Shown: positions 26,006-35,097, counted from the stretch's first letter. The stretch is 52,718 nucleotides of DNA from IDS-8 sp036381215 (GCA_036381215.1 DASVDF010000149.1:1-52718), one strand, 5' to 3'. Numbers and translations are program-made. The notes: generated by a model from the letters alone, not told the origin.

Positions 26006-27349
26006 ATGAATATGCTTGCCAAAGCCGGGATACGGCCGGCCGTGAAAGGTGAAGACCAGCCTGCCACGAAGGCCCGATACAGGATCCTGGCCCTGATTGC
26101 ATTCGCCACGGTCCTCAACTATCTCGACCGGACCCTGCTCGCCGTGGCAGCGCCGGCCATGTCGGAAGACCTGAACATCGGCCCCGCGACTCTCGGCATC
26201 GTGTTTTCCGTTTTCTCGTGGAGCTACGCCGCATTCCAGATCCCCGGAGGCATGCTTCTGGACAGATTCGGCACCCGCCTCACGTACTCGCTGTCCGTTG
26301 CTTTCTGGTCTCTTTTCACTGCCGCGCAGGGTGCCGTCGTCAACGTCGCCACCCTGGTCGCCGTCAGGCTCGGACTCGGCGCAGCGGAAGCGCCCTGCTT
26401 CCCGGCCAACAGCCGGGTTTTGGTGACCTGGTTCCCGCAGCGCGAGCGTGCCCGGGCCAACAGTGTTTATTCCGTGGGGATGTACTTCGGGATCGCGTTC
26501 CTGAGCCCGCTGCTGTTCTGGGTAACGGCAACGTTCGGCTGGCGTGCTCTCTTCGTGGCCGTGGGCGGCCTCGGAATCCTGTTCGGGGTGCTGTTCTGGC
26601 GGCAATACCGGGAACCGCAGCAAAGCCCGTGGGCGAACGCCGCCGAGCTGGCCGAGCTGGAGAAAGGAGGCGCCCTTACTCCGAAAAACGCCGACGGCGC
26701 CCTCAACTGGCGGGACATAGGCTGGCTGCTGCGCAAACGGCAGATCTACGGAGCATCGATAGGGCAATTCGCGACGAATTCCACGCTCGTCTTTTTCCTG
26801 ACGTGGTTTCCAACCTACCTGGCAACCGAAAGGCACATGGAGTGGCTCCAGGTCGGGTTCTATGCCGTCATGCCTTTCATCGCCGCTTCTGTTGGAGTCC
26901 TGGTCGCGGGCCAGATCTCTGATCACGTGGTGAAGCGGATGGACTCGCTGACTTTAGGCCGCAAGTTACCCATTGTTGGCGGGCTACTGCTTTCGTCCAC
27001 AATCATCATCGCCGCGTTCGCGGAGAGCAACCTGGTGGTTGTCATCGTCATGTCTGTTGCGTTCTTCGGCCAGGGCATGTCGAATTTGGGCTGGACCCTC
27101 ATATCCGACGTCGCCCCGCCGCGGCTGCTCGGGCTGACCGGCGGCATTTTCAATTTCTGCACCAATCTCGCGGGAATCGTGACGCCTATCGTGATTGGGC
27201 TGATAGTGGCGGCCACGGGCTCGTTCTTCGGCGGACTTGCCTTTATCGGCGTGATCGCCCTGCTGGGAGCATTCTCTTACGTCTTTGTCGTGGGGGAAGT
27301 GAAGCGGATCGAGGATCCGGCGAGCGCCGCCTTAAGCGCCCGTTCCTGA
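26006..27349 (+). CDS. MFS transporter, anion:cation symporter type
   Basis: A 447-residue major facilitator with 12 predicted helices, resembling the ACS family that moves organic anions such as sugar acids. Features include NYLDRTLLAVAAPAMSEDL in TM1, the DRFGTR loop 2-3 motif (GGMLLDRFGTRLTY), and LGLGAAEAPCFPANSRVLVTWFP typical of the family. I chose the ATG at 26006; in-frame starts at 25928, 25964 and 26012 exist and the exact choice is uncertain. It is divergent from the TBDR/PQQ operon and ends 14 bases from the stop of the convergent AraC-type gene. It probably brings the oxidised product from the periplasm into the cytoplasm. Confidence 0.88.
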   Translation: MNMLAKAGIRPAVKGEDQPATKARYRILALIAFATVLNYLDRTLLAVAAPAMSEDLNIGPATLGIVFSVFSWSYAAFQIPGGMLLDRFGTRLTYSLSVAFWSLFTAAQGAVVNVATLVAVRLGLGAAEAPCFPANSRVLVTWFPQRERARANSVYSVGMYFGIAFLSPLLFWVTATFGWRALFVAVGGLGILFGVLFWRQYREPQQSPWANAAELAELEKGGALTPKNADGALNWRDIGWLLRKRQIYGASIGQFATNSTLVFFLTWFPTYLATERHMEWLQVGFYAVMPFIAASVGVLVAGQISDHVVKRMDSLTLGRKLPIVGGLLLSSTIIIAAFAESNLVVVIVMSVAFFGQGMSNLGWTLISDVAPPRLLGLTGGIFNFCTNLAGIVTPIVIGLIVAATGSFFGGLAFIGVIALLGAFSYVFVVGEVKRIEDPASAALSARS

Positions 27350-27363
27350 ACCCGCTGCTTGCC

Positions 27364-28308
27364 TCAGTTATGCGAGGCGCATCGGAAGGAGCCGGGCGTG
27401 CAGTGATAAGTTTGCCGAAAGCGCTTCGAGAAATGACTCGGATCGCGGAAGCCGCTGCGCCAGGCAATTTCCGCGATGGAGAGATCGTCAAATCGCCCGT
27501 CCCGCAACATTCTTGCCGCGCGTTCCAGCCGGTTCCTGAGCAATTCCCTGCTGTAGGTCGTGTTCTCCCGCGCCAGGACCTTGTAAAGGTAGCGCGGCGA
27601 GATCGACATCGAAGCGGCCACGCTGCATGCATCGAGCTCCGGGTCGTGTGACATTTCGGCGATCGTCTCGATGACCCGGTCGTAAATTTTCCGGTTACCG
27701 GCCACACCGCAGTCGGCCGCCGGTCCGAGTGCCAGCGCGAGCGCACCTGCAAGCTGGTCCGCACACAACCGGTGCAGGCTGTGGGAGGTATCTGCGATCA
27801 AGTGGGCGTCGTTTAGCGATGCGGCAAGCGCAGTGCTCCACGGCACGCCGCGGCGAACCGGCCTTACGAGGTGGTGCTCGGGGTGCGGAATCCAGTTCTG
27901 CAGCCAGTCGAGGGGCAAATGCACGCAAATGTGCGCGGTACGTTCCGTCGATTCAACGCGGTAAGGCTCACGGCTGTCGAGGAGGACACATTCGCCGGGG
28001 GCCAGCGTTACCTGCTTGCCGCGTTGCGCGACCGTGAAAATTCCGCTCTGGACATAATTGAGATGGAAGCGTGAAACTGCGCTTCGGGCAATGTCAGTTC
28101 TCGAACGGGTGACAGTATGCCCGGAAGTGACTGCCACATGGCTCAGCGTCAGGGGTCCAACTTTGTGTTGGCGCAGCTCCGCTTCAAACCGTGAATCGCG
28201 CGCTTCGAAGTGGAGCTCATACATCGACTCGCGAAGCGCCGAGTTCCAGAAGTCGAGCCGAGCCCGCGAATCGACGTGGTCCGTCGTCCAGTAGTGTGAT
28301 TCAAGCAT
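27364..28308 (-). CDS. AraC/XylS-family transcriptional regulator
   Basis: A 314-residue regulator. The N-terminal domain (ESHYWTTDHVDSRARLDFWNSALRESMYELHFE) matches the AraC-binding-like domain of FeaR/NphR-type regulators. The C-terminal 100 residues hold two helix-turn-helix units: LDACSVAASMSISPRYLYKVL, and LSIAEIAWRSGFRDPSHFSKRFRQTYHCTPGSFR as the second, highly typical one. The ATG at 28308 is preceded by GGGGGAG; a longer frame up to 28437 has no added domain. It is convergent with the MFS gene and most likely controls that transporter and/or the TBDR operon in response to an aromatic or amine-like ligand. The ligand is an inference from the FeaR-type domain only. Confidence 0.88.
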   Translation of the reverse strand: MLESHYWTTDHVDSRARLDFWNSALRESMYELHFEARDSRFEAELRQHKVGPLTLSHVAVTSGHTVTRSRTDIARSAVSRFHLNYVQSGIFTVAQRGKQVTLAPGECVLLDSREPYRVESTERTAHICVHLPLDWLQNWIPHPEHHLVRPVRRGVPWSTALAASLNDAHLIADTSHSLHRLCADQLAGALALALGPAADCGVAGNRKIYDRVIETIAEMSHDPELDACSVAASMSISPRYLYKVLARENTTYSRELLRNRLERAARMLRDGRFDDLSIAEIAWRSGFRDPSHFSKRFRQTYHCTPGSFRCASHN

Positions 28309-28702
28309 CTCTCCCCCGGTACTGCTTGCCGGTCGCACGGCAATCTTCAGCTGCCTGGCAGTTTCCAGCTGCTTGAGCCGAGCCTGCATCCCTATCAGCG
28401 GCAACCAGTGATAGCACACCTCCACCGCGAATGCCAAACGCCCCTCACGTAGTGCAACCCGCAGCGTCGAGGGATCGCGTCGGGACTACAACAGCGAACC
28501 GGCGCGGCTGCCTGCTGATCGGAGCAGACCATATCGACGCCTCAGTTCGCCGGCCGTGCCGGATTTTGGCTTATGGCTCGCACATCGTTCAATTGCCGCC
28601 ACGCCGGGGGGCGGGGTACAGTCCCGGCGAAGATTATCGAGAACACCGCGGCAGGTGAAAATGCCGTCTCAGGGAGATGACGGTGACGGTTGGGAGAAAA
28701 GC
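28309..28702. promoter_or_regulatory. 394-bp divergent region between AraC-type gene and alaX
   Basis: No gene recognised. It should contain the promoters of both flanking genes. A hairpin CCGGC-CGT-GCCGG at 28550-28562 followed by ATTTT resembles a short rightward terminator, but no rightward gene ends nearby, so I do not call it as functional. Confidence 0.3.
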
Positions 28703-29398
28703 ATGACGCAGGAACTCTTTCGCGAGGACTCCTACATCAGGGACTGCGAGGCGACCGTGGTCGCGGCGGCGCCGAACGGCATCGTGCTCGACCGCACCGT
28801 CTTCTACCCGATGGGCGGCGGGCAGCCGGGGGACACCGGCACGCTGAGCTGGGACGGCGGCAGCGCGGCGATTGTTGATACGCGCTACGGCGAAGGCGGT
28901 ATCCGCCACGTGCCGGCGGAAGGCGCCTCGCTGCCCGCGCCCGGCACGGCCGTCCGGGCGGTCATCGACTGGGACCGGCGTTACCGGCACATGCGCATGC
29001 ACACGGCGCTGCACCTGCTGGGTGCCGTGCTGCGCTACGGCGTGACCGGCGGCAACATCTCGGCGGAGCGCAGCCGGCTCGACTTCGACATGGAGGACAC
29101 CGTCGATCGCGAGGAAGTGACGCGGCGGGTGCAGGCGCTGGCGGACGAGGATCACGCGGTGAGCTGCCGCTGGATCACGGATGCCGAGCTCGAAGCGCAG
29201 CCCGAGCTCGTCCGTACGCTCTCCGTGCAGCCGCCGAAAGGCGCGGGCAAGGTGCGGCTGCTCGAGATCGCCGGGGTCGACCTGCAGCCCTGCGGCGGCA
29301 CGCACTTGAAGTCCACCGGCGAGGTCGGCAAGGTGACCGTGGCGAAAGCGGAGAAGAAGGGCCGCCGCAACCGGCGCGTGTACATCGAGCTCGACTGA
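28703..29398 (+). CDS. alaX: alanyl-tRNA editing protein AlaX
   Basis: A 231-residue free-standing editing domain homologous to the AlaRS editing region, which removes serine or glycine wrongly attached to tRNA-Ala. The zinc-binding motif is intact: H100 and H104 in HTALHLLGAVL, and C197 and H201 in CGGTHLKST. The N-terminal FYPMGGGQPGDTG is the conserved glycine-rich segment. The ATG at 28703 follows GGGAGAAAAGC. It is a single gene, followed at once by a triple REP cluster. Confidence 0.93.
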   Translation: MTQELFREDSYIRDCEATVVAAAPNGIVLDRTVFYPMGGGQPGDTGTLSWDGGSAAIVDTRYGEGGIRHVPAEGASLPAPGTAVRAVIDWDRRYRHMRMHTALHLLGAVLRYGVTGGNISAERSRLDFDMEDTVDREEVTRRVQALADEDHAVSCRWITDAELEAQPELVRTLSVQPPKGAGKVRLLEIAGVDLQPCGGTHLKSTGEVGKVTVAKAEKKGRRNRRVYIELD

Positions 29399-29403
29399 CC
29401 CAC

Positions 29404-29530
29404 AGGAGCGCGCATTGCGCGCGAGCGATCGCGGCTGCGCTGCGGATCCGGTTGTGTGCGCGTTCGGTCGCGCGCGGTGCGCGCTCCTACAGGGCGACGT
29501 AGGGTTGGTAGGAGCGCGCATTGCGTGCGA
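29404..29530. repeat. REP/BIME cluster of three palindromes
   Basis: Three copies of a palindrome with consensus GTAGGAGCGCGCATTGCG plus CGCGA: 29404-29424 (forward), 29468-29490 (reverse) and 29508-29530 (forward). The forward-reverse pair is a classic bacterial interspersed mosaic element. The GTAG head is typical of REPs moved by RAYT (REP-associated tyrosine transposase) enzymes. They sit between the 3' ends of alaX and the AspH-type gene. Confidence 0.85.
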
Positions 29531-29543
29531 GCGGTCGCGGGAG

Positions 29544-30089
29544 TCAGGCGGCGCGGCCGAGGACTCCGGGCGGGACGTAATCGAAGATGAAGGTGATGCG
29601 GGCATCAATGCCCTTGTTGGCGACGCTGTGCATCAGCTGGTTGTTGAGCTCGTAGGCCTGGCCGACCTCGAAACGGTACGGCCGCCCGTCGATGATGAAG
29701 CGCACGCGCGGGTTGGTCGTGATCGGCACGTGAATGCGGTGCCCGTGATGAAATGACGGATGCGAGTCGCGGTGCGGGCGGATCTTGCCGCCCGCAACGA
29801 GCTTCGCGGCCATGGCGCGGATGATCGCGCCGCCGGGCGGATAGCAACGCGCGATGAGTTCGTGCATCACCGGTACCGCGACCTCTGCCAGCCGATCCCA
29901 GCCCGGCTCCTTGTGCACCTCGATCTCCGGCCACCCGGAGCCGTCCGTGAACACGAGCACGATCGACTGCGTCTGCTTGTGGACCTCGTAGGACTCCTGC
30001 CGCACCTGCTCCTCGTGCCAGGCCGCCTCCTCCTGCGCGAGAATGGCGCGGCGCAACGGCTCGACGTCGACCGCGCCGAGCTCCCGCAA
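29544..30089 (-). CDS. aspartyl/asparaginyl beta-hydroxylase family 2-oxoglutarate oxygenase
   Basis: A 181-residue Fe(II)/2-oxoglutarate oxygenase of the AspH family, which hydroxylates Asp or Asn side chains in proteins or peptides. Metal and cosubstrate residues visible are H106 and D108 (KIRPHRDSHPSFHHGHRIHVP), the distal H154 (ELNNQLMHSVANKG) and R164 (DARITFIF). The listed start is a TTG. A CTG six codons upstream gives LDIGTPLRELG, which matches the usual start of this family better, and an in-frame TAG blocks further extension. It begins just after the TBDR stop at 30114 on the same strand, so it is almost certainly cotranscribed with that receptor. Having no signal peptide, it would act in the cytoplasm before export. 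Confidence 0.82.
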   Translation of the reverse strand: MRELGAVDVEPLRRAILAQEEAAWHEEQVRQESYEVHKQTQSIVLVFTDGSGWPEIEVHKEPGWDRLAEVAVPVMHELIARCYPPGGAIIRAMAAKLVAGGKIRPHRDSHPSFHHGHRIHVPITTNPRVRFIIDGRPYRFEVGQAYELNNQLMHSVANKGIDARITFIFDYVPPGVLGRAA

Positions 30090-30113
30090 TGGCGTGCCGA
30101 TGTCCAGTGCGCG

Positions 30114-32537
30114 CTACTCGAAGTGCTTGCGGTAGGTGATGCCGAAGGTCAGCGGGCGGTTGATCGAGAGCCGCATCTGCGCCCAGCGATCGTTGAAGAA
30201 CTGCTCGGCGCGCTCGTCGAACACGTTTTCGACGTACAGCGCGGCGCTCCAGCCTTCGGCGTCGATGCCGAAACGCAGATCCGTGATGTGATACGGATCC
30301 AGCGTGCGCACCGGGTTGACGAACACGATCGACTGGATGCCCTCGAGCGAGCTCGTCGCCTCACCGTTGTACGTGTGGTCGAGCCGGACATAAGGCTCGC
30401 CGCCCAGCATCTCCTGCGTGAACCGGTACTCGACCGAAAGACTGCCCTTCCAGTCGGGCATGATCGGCAGCTGAGTGCCGCCGGTCACGGTGACCGGCTC
30501 GTCGGTTTCCTCGAACAGCACCGCATCCTTCGAGATCTCGCCGTCGTTCCAGCCCAGCGTGCCGCTCACGTCCCAGCCTTCGGCGGGCAGCCAGCTGAAC
30601 TGCAGCTCGACGCCGTCGATCTCGGCTTCCGGGAAGTTCACGATGCCGAGCGTGAAGATGTTCGGATCGGGATCCTCCGCCTGGAGCTGGATGCCTTCCC
30701 AGATCATGTGATAGGCGGTGCCGAACAGCTGCACGCGGCCGTCCGCCCACGTGCCCTTGAACCCGATCTCGTAGTTCTTCATCGTGTCGGAATCGAAGGA
30801 GCTGTTCGGCTGGCCGGGACCGAAAATCGAGGTCGCCCGGGCCGCGTTCGCGCCGCCTCGCCGGAAACCCTCCGAGTAGGTCGCATACACCATCGTGTTG
30901 TCGTCGAGGTTGTAGTCCAGCGTGATCTTCGGCACAAAGCCGGTCTCGTCCGCGGTGCCGACCGCGTCGGCGAAGCAGAAGTCGACGCCGCAGTCCGGCT
31001 CGGTGCCGAGCTGGAACAAGGAGCCCTGTTTCAGCGTCCGGTCGAGCTCGATGTCGAAGAACCGGCCGCCGACGGTGATGTTGAAGTCGTCGGTGACGTC
31101 GAACCCGATCTCGCCGAACACCGCTTTCTGCTCGAACGTGCCGTCGTACACGCCCGTGAACCAGTTGCCTCCGGACGGTGGCGCCGGCAACGGGAAATTC
31201 GGGTCGTAGTAGGCGGCGAGGTAGTTGAGGTAAACGAAGGCAGGCGACGTGTCGAACTGCTCGTTGCCGGCATAGAACAGCGTGTGCCCTTCCTCGCGGT
31301 TGTAGAAGACGCCGACGATGCCGCTCCAGCGGCTGGTCGAATCCGCCGGCGTGCTCAGCCGCGCCTCGACCGACCAGCGATCCGATTCCTCGTGGTTGAA
31401 GGCGAACGCCCGCGGGTCGCCCCCGAAATCGTAGATGGCGATGTACGGATCGTCGTAGTACGCCTTGAAGAACTCGTTCAGCTGGTTGAACGCGAACTGG
31501 TACGACGTGGCATCGGCCTCGTAGACCGTGTCGCGGTTGAAATACGAGCCGGTGATGACGAAATCGGCGAAGTCGAGGCTGCCTTCCAGCGTCAGGCCGA
31601 GCTGGTACCACTCGTCGTCCCAGCTATCCGGGTTGAAGCGGACCTGCTCGAGCTCGCCGATGTCCCGGCCTGCATAGAAGTTCTCGGCGAGATCGACGTC
31701 GCCGAAGCCATCCGCCTCGCGCTTCTGGTAAATCCCCATCGCGTCGAGGGTCCAGTTGTCGTCTATGTTGAAGCGCAGTGCCGCGCGGCCGCCGGTGTCG
31801 GTCGCCGAGTTGACGTCCTCGTCGACGAGCTCGGCATTGTCGAAAGTGCCGCCGGGGCTCGCTGAAAGGACGTTGTCCACATAGCCCGCCTCCTCCTCGA
31901 GAAAGCCGACGAGGCGCAGCGCCACGCGATCCTGGGCGAGCGGCATGTTGAGCATGGCGCTGGCGCCGTAGCCCGTGTCGCCGTCCTTGACCTGGTTGAG
32001 CCCGACATCCACCCAGCCCGCGAACGCGCTCGGGTCCGGCTTGTTCGTGATGATGCGCAGCGAGCCGCACTGCGAGGCATCGCCGAAGAGCGTGCCCTGC
32101 GGACCGCTCAGGGCCTCCACGCGCTGCACGTCGATCAGGCGCGGATCCGGCTCGCGGCCGGCCATCGTGATCGGCTGCTCGTCGAGGTAAATGGAAGTCG
32201 TCGAGCTGCCACCGAAGGACAGGCCGGAGATGGTGCATCCGCGCATCAGCACGGTGGTGCCGCCCGGCTCGCGGCGGCTGAAGGTCAGACCGGGAATCTT
32301 GCCGACGTAATCGTCGATCTGGCGGAAGCCCTGCCGGACGATGTCGTCCTCGGTGAAGGCAGTGACGGAAAGCGGCACGTCCTGCAGCGCGACCTCGCGC
32401 TTGGTCGCCGTGACGATGATCTCCTCGAGCCCCTGCTGCTGCGCATGCGCCACCTGGGCGCTGGTGCCGCAGGCCGCGGAGACGGCAATGGCGAGCGTGC
32501 TGCGATTGAAGATCTGGGCGGTTTCCCGGCTCGGCAT
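30114..32537 (-). CDS. TonB-dependent receptor (sulfotransferase-linked, copy 1)
   Basis: An 807-residue outer-membrane receptor. The ATG at 32537 is preceded by a strong AGGGGGAG and gives a signal peptide ending AHAQQ, then a TonB-box/plug start LEEIIVTATKR, the plug (YLDEQPITMAGREPDPRLIDVQRVEALSGPQGTLFGDASQCGSLRIITNKP) and a barrel ending GITYRKHFE with the terminal-strand aromatic. A GTG at 32573 is less likely. It is paralogous to the receptor at 50350, sharing YLDEQPIT, the LxGPQGTxFG and RIITNKP motifs and overall length. A loop near residues 356-370 is tyrosine/aspartate rich (AYYDDPYIAIYD). A TPR-sulfotransferase gene lies upstream and an AspH-type hydroxylase gene directly downstream. 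Confidence 0.92.
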   Translation of the reverse strand: MPSRETAQIFNRSTLAIAVSAACGTSAQVAHAQQQGLEEIIVTATKREVALQDVPLSVTAFTEDDIVRQGFRQIDDYVGKIPGLTFSRREPGGTTVLMRGCTISGLSFGGSSTTSIYLDEQPITMAGREPDPRLIDVQRVEALSGPQGTLFGDASQCGSLRIITNKPDPSAFAGWVDVGLNQVKDGDTGYGASAMLNMPLAQDRVALRLVGFLEEEAGYVDNVLSASPGGTFDNAELVDEDVNSATDTGGRAALRFNIDDNWTLDAMGIYQKREADGFGDVDLAENFYAGRDIGELEQVRFNPDSWDDEWYQLGLTLEGSLDFADFVITGSYFNRDTVYEADATSYQFAFNQLNEFFKAYYDDPYIAIYDFGGDPRAFAFNHEESDRWSVEARLSTPADSTSRWSGIVGVFYNREEGHTLFYAGNEQFDTSPAFVYLNYLAAYYDPNFPLPAPPSGGNWFTGVYDGTFEQKAVFGEIGFDVTDDFNITVGGRFFDIELDRTLKQGSLFQLGTEPDCGVDFCFADAVGTADETGFVPKITLDYNLDDNTMVYATYSEGFRRGGANAARATSIFGPGQPNSSFDSDTMKNYEIGFKGTWADGRVQLFGTAYHMIWEGIQLQAEDPDPNIFTLGIVNFPEAEIDGVELQFSWLPAEGWDVSGTLGWNDGEISKDAVLFEETDEPVTVTGGTQLPIMPDWKGSLSVEYRFTQEMLGGEPYVRLDHTYNGEATSSLEGIQSIVFVNPVRTLDPYHITDLRFGIDAEGWSAALYVENVFDERAEQFFNDRWAQMRLSINRPLTFGITYRKHFE

Positions 32538-32837
32538 GGCTCCCCCTGAATCGGACGCAATGGCCGGTGCCACAATGTGAACCGGCGGCTGTCGCGCTCT
32601 ACCGACAAATATGGACGATCGATTCTAGACCCGCGGCGACCGGCAATTCCACTACCGGACGCCTTTGATTCCTTTCCTCTTCAGCGAATGACGATTCGTG
32701 ACCGCATGGATTGCAGCCTTCACGTGCCTGGATCGAGCGATCGTGATCGCGAACAGATGTGCCGGGGAACGCACAGGACGTGCGCGCTCCGGACCTGGCT
32801 CGCTGGAGCTCGCTCGCGGGCGAACCCGGGGTTCGAG
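32538..32837. other. 300-bp spacer upstream of TBDR copy 1
   Basis: Between the TBDR start and the REP pair I see no gene. It likely holds the leader or promoter of the TBDR. On the minus strand CATATT near 32610 could be a -10 box, without a clear -35. Degenerate REP-like GC-rich sequence (GTGCGCGCTCC) occurs near 32776-32786. Confidence 0.3.
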
Positions 32838-32907
32838 TCGCGCGCAATGCGCGCTGCTACGGGGGTGGGAGCCCGGCGTCCGAGTCGCGCGCAATGCGCG
32901 CTCCTAC
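32838..32907 (-). repeat. tandem REP pair overlapping a gene end
   Basis: Two copies of the window's REP palindrome, both in minus orientation, at 32838-32860 and 32885-32907, 47 bases apart and embedded in a longer direct repeat (GGGAGCCCGG...GAGTCGCGCGCAATGCGCGC type). The second copy covers the last codons of the sulfotransferase: the TAG of its GTAG head is the gene's stop codon. Confidence 0.85.
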
Positions 32908-34913
32908 GCGGGTGGAGGGAGAAACCGTTCGTAGCGGGGCAGGATGGGGGCGAGCACGGTCTTCAGCTCGTCCAGCTTGTCCTCGTAGTTCCGCCAGAAG
33001 CCGATCGAGCGCGTGTGGATCGGCTGGCGCACCTGCTCGGAGCTCGCCGTGCGCACCGGCCGCTCGGTCTCGTAAAACCTGAGGCAGCTTTCCTCGAACT
33101 CGAGCCCGCAGTGCTCCAGCAGGCGCCGGATCTGCCGATCGGGGGCGGTCACCAGCTCCTCGTATTGCACGGTCAGCACCTTCCCCGGCAACACCGCGTG
33201 CCAATGGTCCATCACCCGCTGGTATTCGAGGAAGTACTCGCCGATGTCGGTCAGGTCGTAGGTGAACGTCTGGCCTTTCGCGAACAGCTGGCGGAAGCAG
33301 CCGACGCAGGCATCGAGCGGGTGCCGCCGCGCGTCGATGATGGTCGCATTCGGCAGGACCAGGTGCAGGAAGCCGGTCGCGGAGAAGTTGTTCGGCATCT
33401 TGTCGATGAAACGCGGCCGCCCTTCCGTGCGATGTATGCGCGCCATCTCCAGGTAATCCCGGCCGAGCGCGTCCAGATGCTCTGCCGAGAGCTCGCGCAC
33501 CGCTTGCGGGTAATTGACACCATCCGCCCGGTTGCGGTTGAGCGAGGACGCCACCCGCCCTGCATACGGCAGCTCCGAGGTGCCCTCGACCGCGCTGTGG
33601 CTCGCGAGGATCTGCTCGATGAGCGTGGAGCCCGAGCGCGGCAGCCCGACGATGAAGATCGGCGACGGATCCGGATGGCCGCCGCCCGCATGCCGCGCCA
33701 GGAAATCCCGGTCGAAGACCTCGATGATCGCGTCATGGACGACCTCGGTGGACACCGGGTCGTACTTCTCCTCCGCCCGCTGCAGCGCGTTGCCCTGCAC
33801 GTAGTAGTCCCACGCGCGCTCGTAGTCCCGCCGATCCTCGAGCGCCTTGGCCATCGCGAAGAGGAAATTCGCGCGCGACTGGCGGGTGAGGTCGTCCTGC
33901 GCCAGGTGCTTTTCCATCGCCGCGACGTCGTCGTCGGTGAGGCTGTAGGTCTTCAGGTTCGCAAGGCTCCAGTAGCTCTCTCCGTTCTCCGGACGCAGCC
34001 GTATGCACTCCCGGTACGCGGCGATCGCCTCCTCCTGGCGCCCGATCGTCTTCAGTACGTGCCCCAGTCCCAGCCGCGCGCCCGGGAAGTTCGGCGAGAG
34101 CTCGAGCGCCTTGCGGTACTCCTCGAGGGCCCGATAAGTGAGCGCCGCCGGCGTCAGCGTGGCGGCGAGCTGCAGATGCGCCTGCGGGCTCTCGGGCTCG
34201 AGCTCGAGCACCTTTTCATGCAGCTCGATCGCTTCCTCGAAACGGTTCTGCTCCTTCAGCACGCGCGCCAGATCCTGCATCGCCCCGGTGAAACCGGGCG
34301 CGAGGCGGAGCGCGCGCCGGAACAGGCGTTCCGCGTCCGCGTTGCGCTGGGCGCTGGCCGCCAGCCTGCCGAGCATGCGCAGCGCGTCGACGTTCCGCGG
34401 GTTGGCGCGCAGCACCTTGCGGTAGATGCGCTCCGCTTCTTCCAGCCGCCCTTCCCTGTGGTGCTCCGCGGCGAGGGCGAGCTCGCCCCGCTCCGGGTTG
34501 AGCGCAAACGATTTCTCGAAGGCTTCGTCAGCTTCCGCGCCGAGACCGAGCATGGCCAGTGCCTTGCCGAGCTTGAGCCAGCCCTGCTCCAGCGTCGGGT
34601 CGAGCCGGACGGCGTTGCGCAGCGCGTCCGCCGCTTCCCGCGGCCGCCTGAGCTCGAGCAGCACGTGCCCGAGATCCTCGTAAGGCTTCGCGAACGTGGG
34701 GGAGATGCGGATCGTCTGGCGGAGTGCCTCCTCGGCTTCGTCCAGGCGCTTCAGCTTCACCAGCACCGCGCCGCGCAGCCCGAGCACGTTCACGTCGCGC
34801 GGGTGCTTTTGCAGGAGCGCGCGGCACAGTCCCTCGGCGTGCTCGTACTCGCCGCGGGCGACGAGCTCCAGCACCTCTTCAAAGCGTCCCCTCGATGTTG
34901 ATAGCTGGCTCAT
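32904..34913 (-). CDS. TPR-repeat sulfotransferase (copy 1)
   Basis: A 669-residue two-domain protein. Residues 1 to about 400 are tetratricopeptide repeats (for example NPRNVDALRMLGRLAASAQR, SPNFPGARLGLGHVLKTIGR). Residues about 415-669 are a PAPS-dependent sulfotransferase. The 5'-phosphosulfate loop is GLPRSGSTLIEQ (residues 423-434) and the 3'-phosphate site lies in RRHPLDACVGCF. The closest familiar fold is the tyrosylprotein sulfotransferase type, so a protein or glycan acceptor is plausible. There is no signal peptide, so it acts in the cytoplasm, where PAPS is made. The ATG at 34913 starts the repeats. Its stop codon lies inside a REP palindrome. It is followed on the same strand by the TBDR and the AspH-type gene, and it is divergent from the amidohydrolase. 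A close paralogue is at 48124-50217. Confidence 0.9.
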   Translation of the reverse strand: MSQLSTSRGRFEEVLELVARGEYEHAEGLCRALLQKHPRDVNVLGLRGAVLVKLKRLDEAEEALRQTIRISPTFAKPYEDLGHVLLELRRPREAADALRNAVRLDPTLEQGWLKLGKALAMLGLGAEADEAFEKSFALNPERGELALAAEHHREGRLEEAERIYRKVLRANPRNVDALRMLGRLAASAQRNADAERLFRRALRLAPGFTGAMQDLARVLKEQNRFEEAIELHEKVLELEPESPQAHLQLAATLTPAALTYRALEEYRKALELSPNFPGARLGLGHVLKTIGRQEEAIAAYRECIRLRPENGESYWSLANLKTYSLTDDDVAAMEKHLAQDDLTRQSRANFLFAMAKALEDRRDYERAWDYYVQGNALQRAEEKYDPVSTEVVHDAIIEVFDRDFLARHAGGGHPDPSPIFIVGLPRSGSTLIEQILASHSAVEGTSELPYAGRVASSLNRNRADGVNYPQAVRELSAEHLDALGRDYLEMARIHRTEGRPRFIDKMPNNFSATGFLHLVLPNATIIDARRHPLDACVGCFRQLFAKGQTFTYDLTDIGEYFLEYQRVMDHWHAVLPGKVLTVQYEELVTAPDRQIRRLLEHCGLEFEESCLRFYETERPVRTASSEQVRQPIHTRSIGFWRNYEDKLDELKTVLAPILPRYERFLPPPA

Positions 34914-35097
34914 CTTCCGCGCGCTGCGTTTCACGATGTGGACGAAGTATGCGCGATCGCAACGATACGAGAAACCACAAGGGCCCGGAGCGGTGCGCCA
35001 AAACCCCGCGCCGGCCGCGGCTGCGTGGTGCTTTGCGGGACAAGACACTAAACTGCCGCGAGCCCCGCGAACCGCCACGTTCCACAAGGTGACCGCC

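Noticed and set aside
28550..28567. A rho-independent terminator (CCGGC-CGT-GCCGG-ATTTT).
   Set aside because: No rightward transcript is expected to end there, since the nearest upstream rightward gene stops 1.2 kb away and the T run has only four bases.
29760..31865. A 701-codon plus-strand open frame opposite the TBDR at 30114.
   Set aside because: Antisense shadow with low-complexity composition; the TBDR and AspH-type proteins on the other strand have full motifs.
32577..34901. A 774-codon plus-strand open frame opposite the TPR-sulfotransferase.
   Set aside because: No domain signature, and composition typical of GC-driven antisense frames; the minus-strand gene is clearly real.
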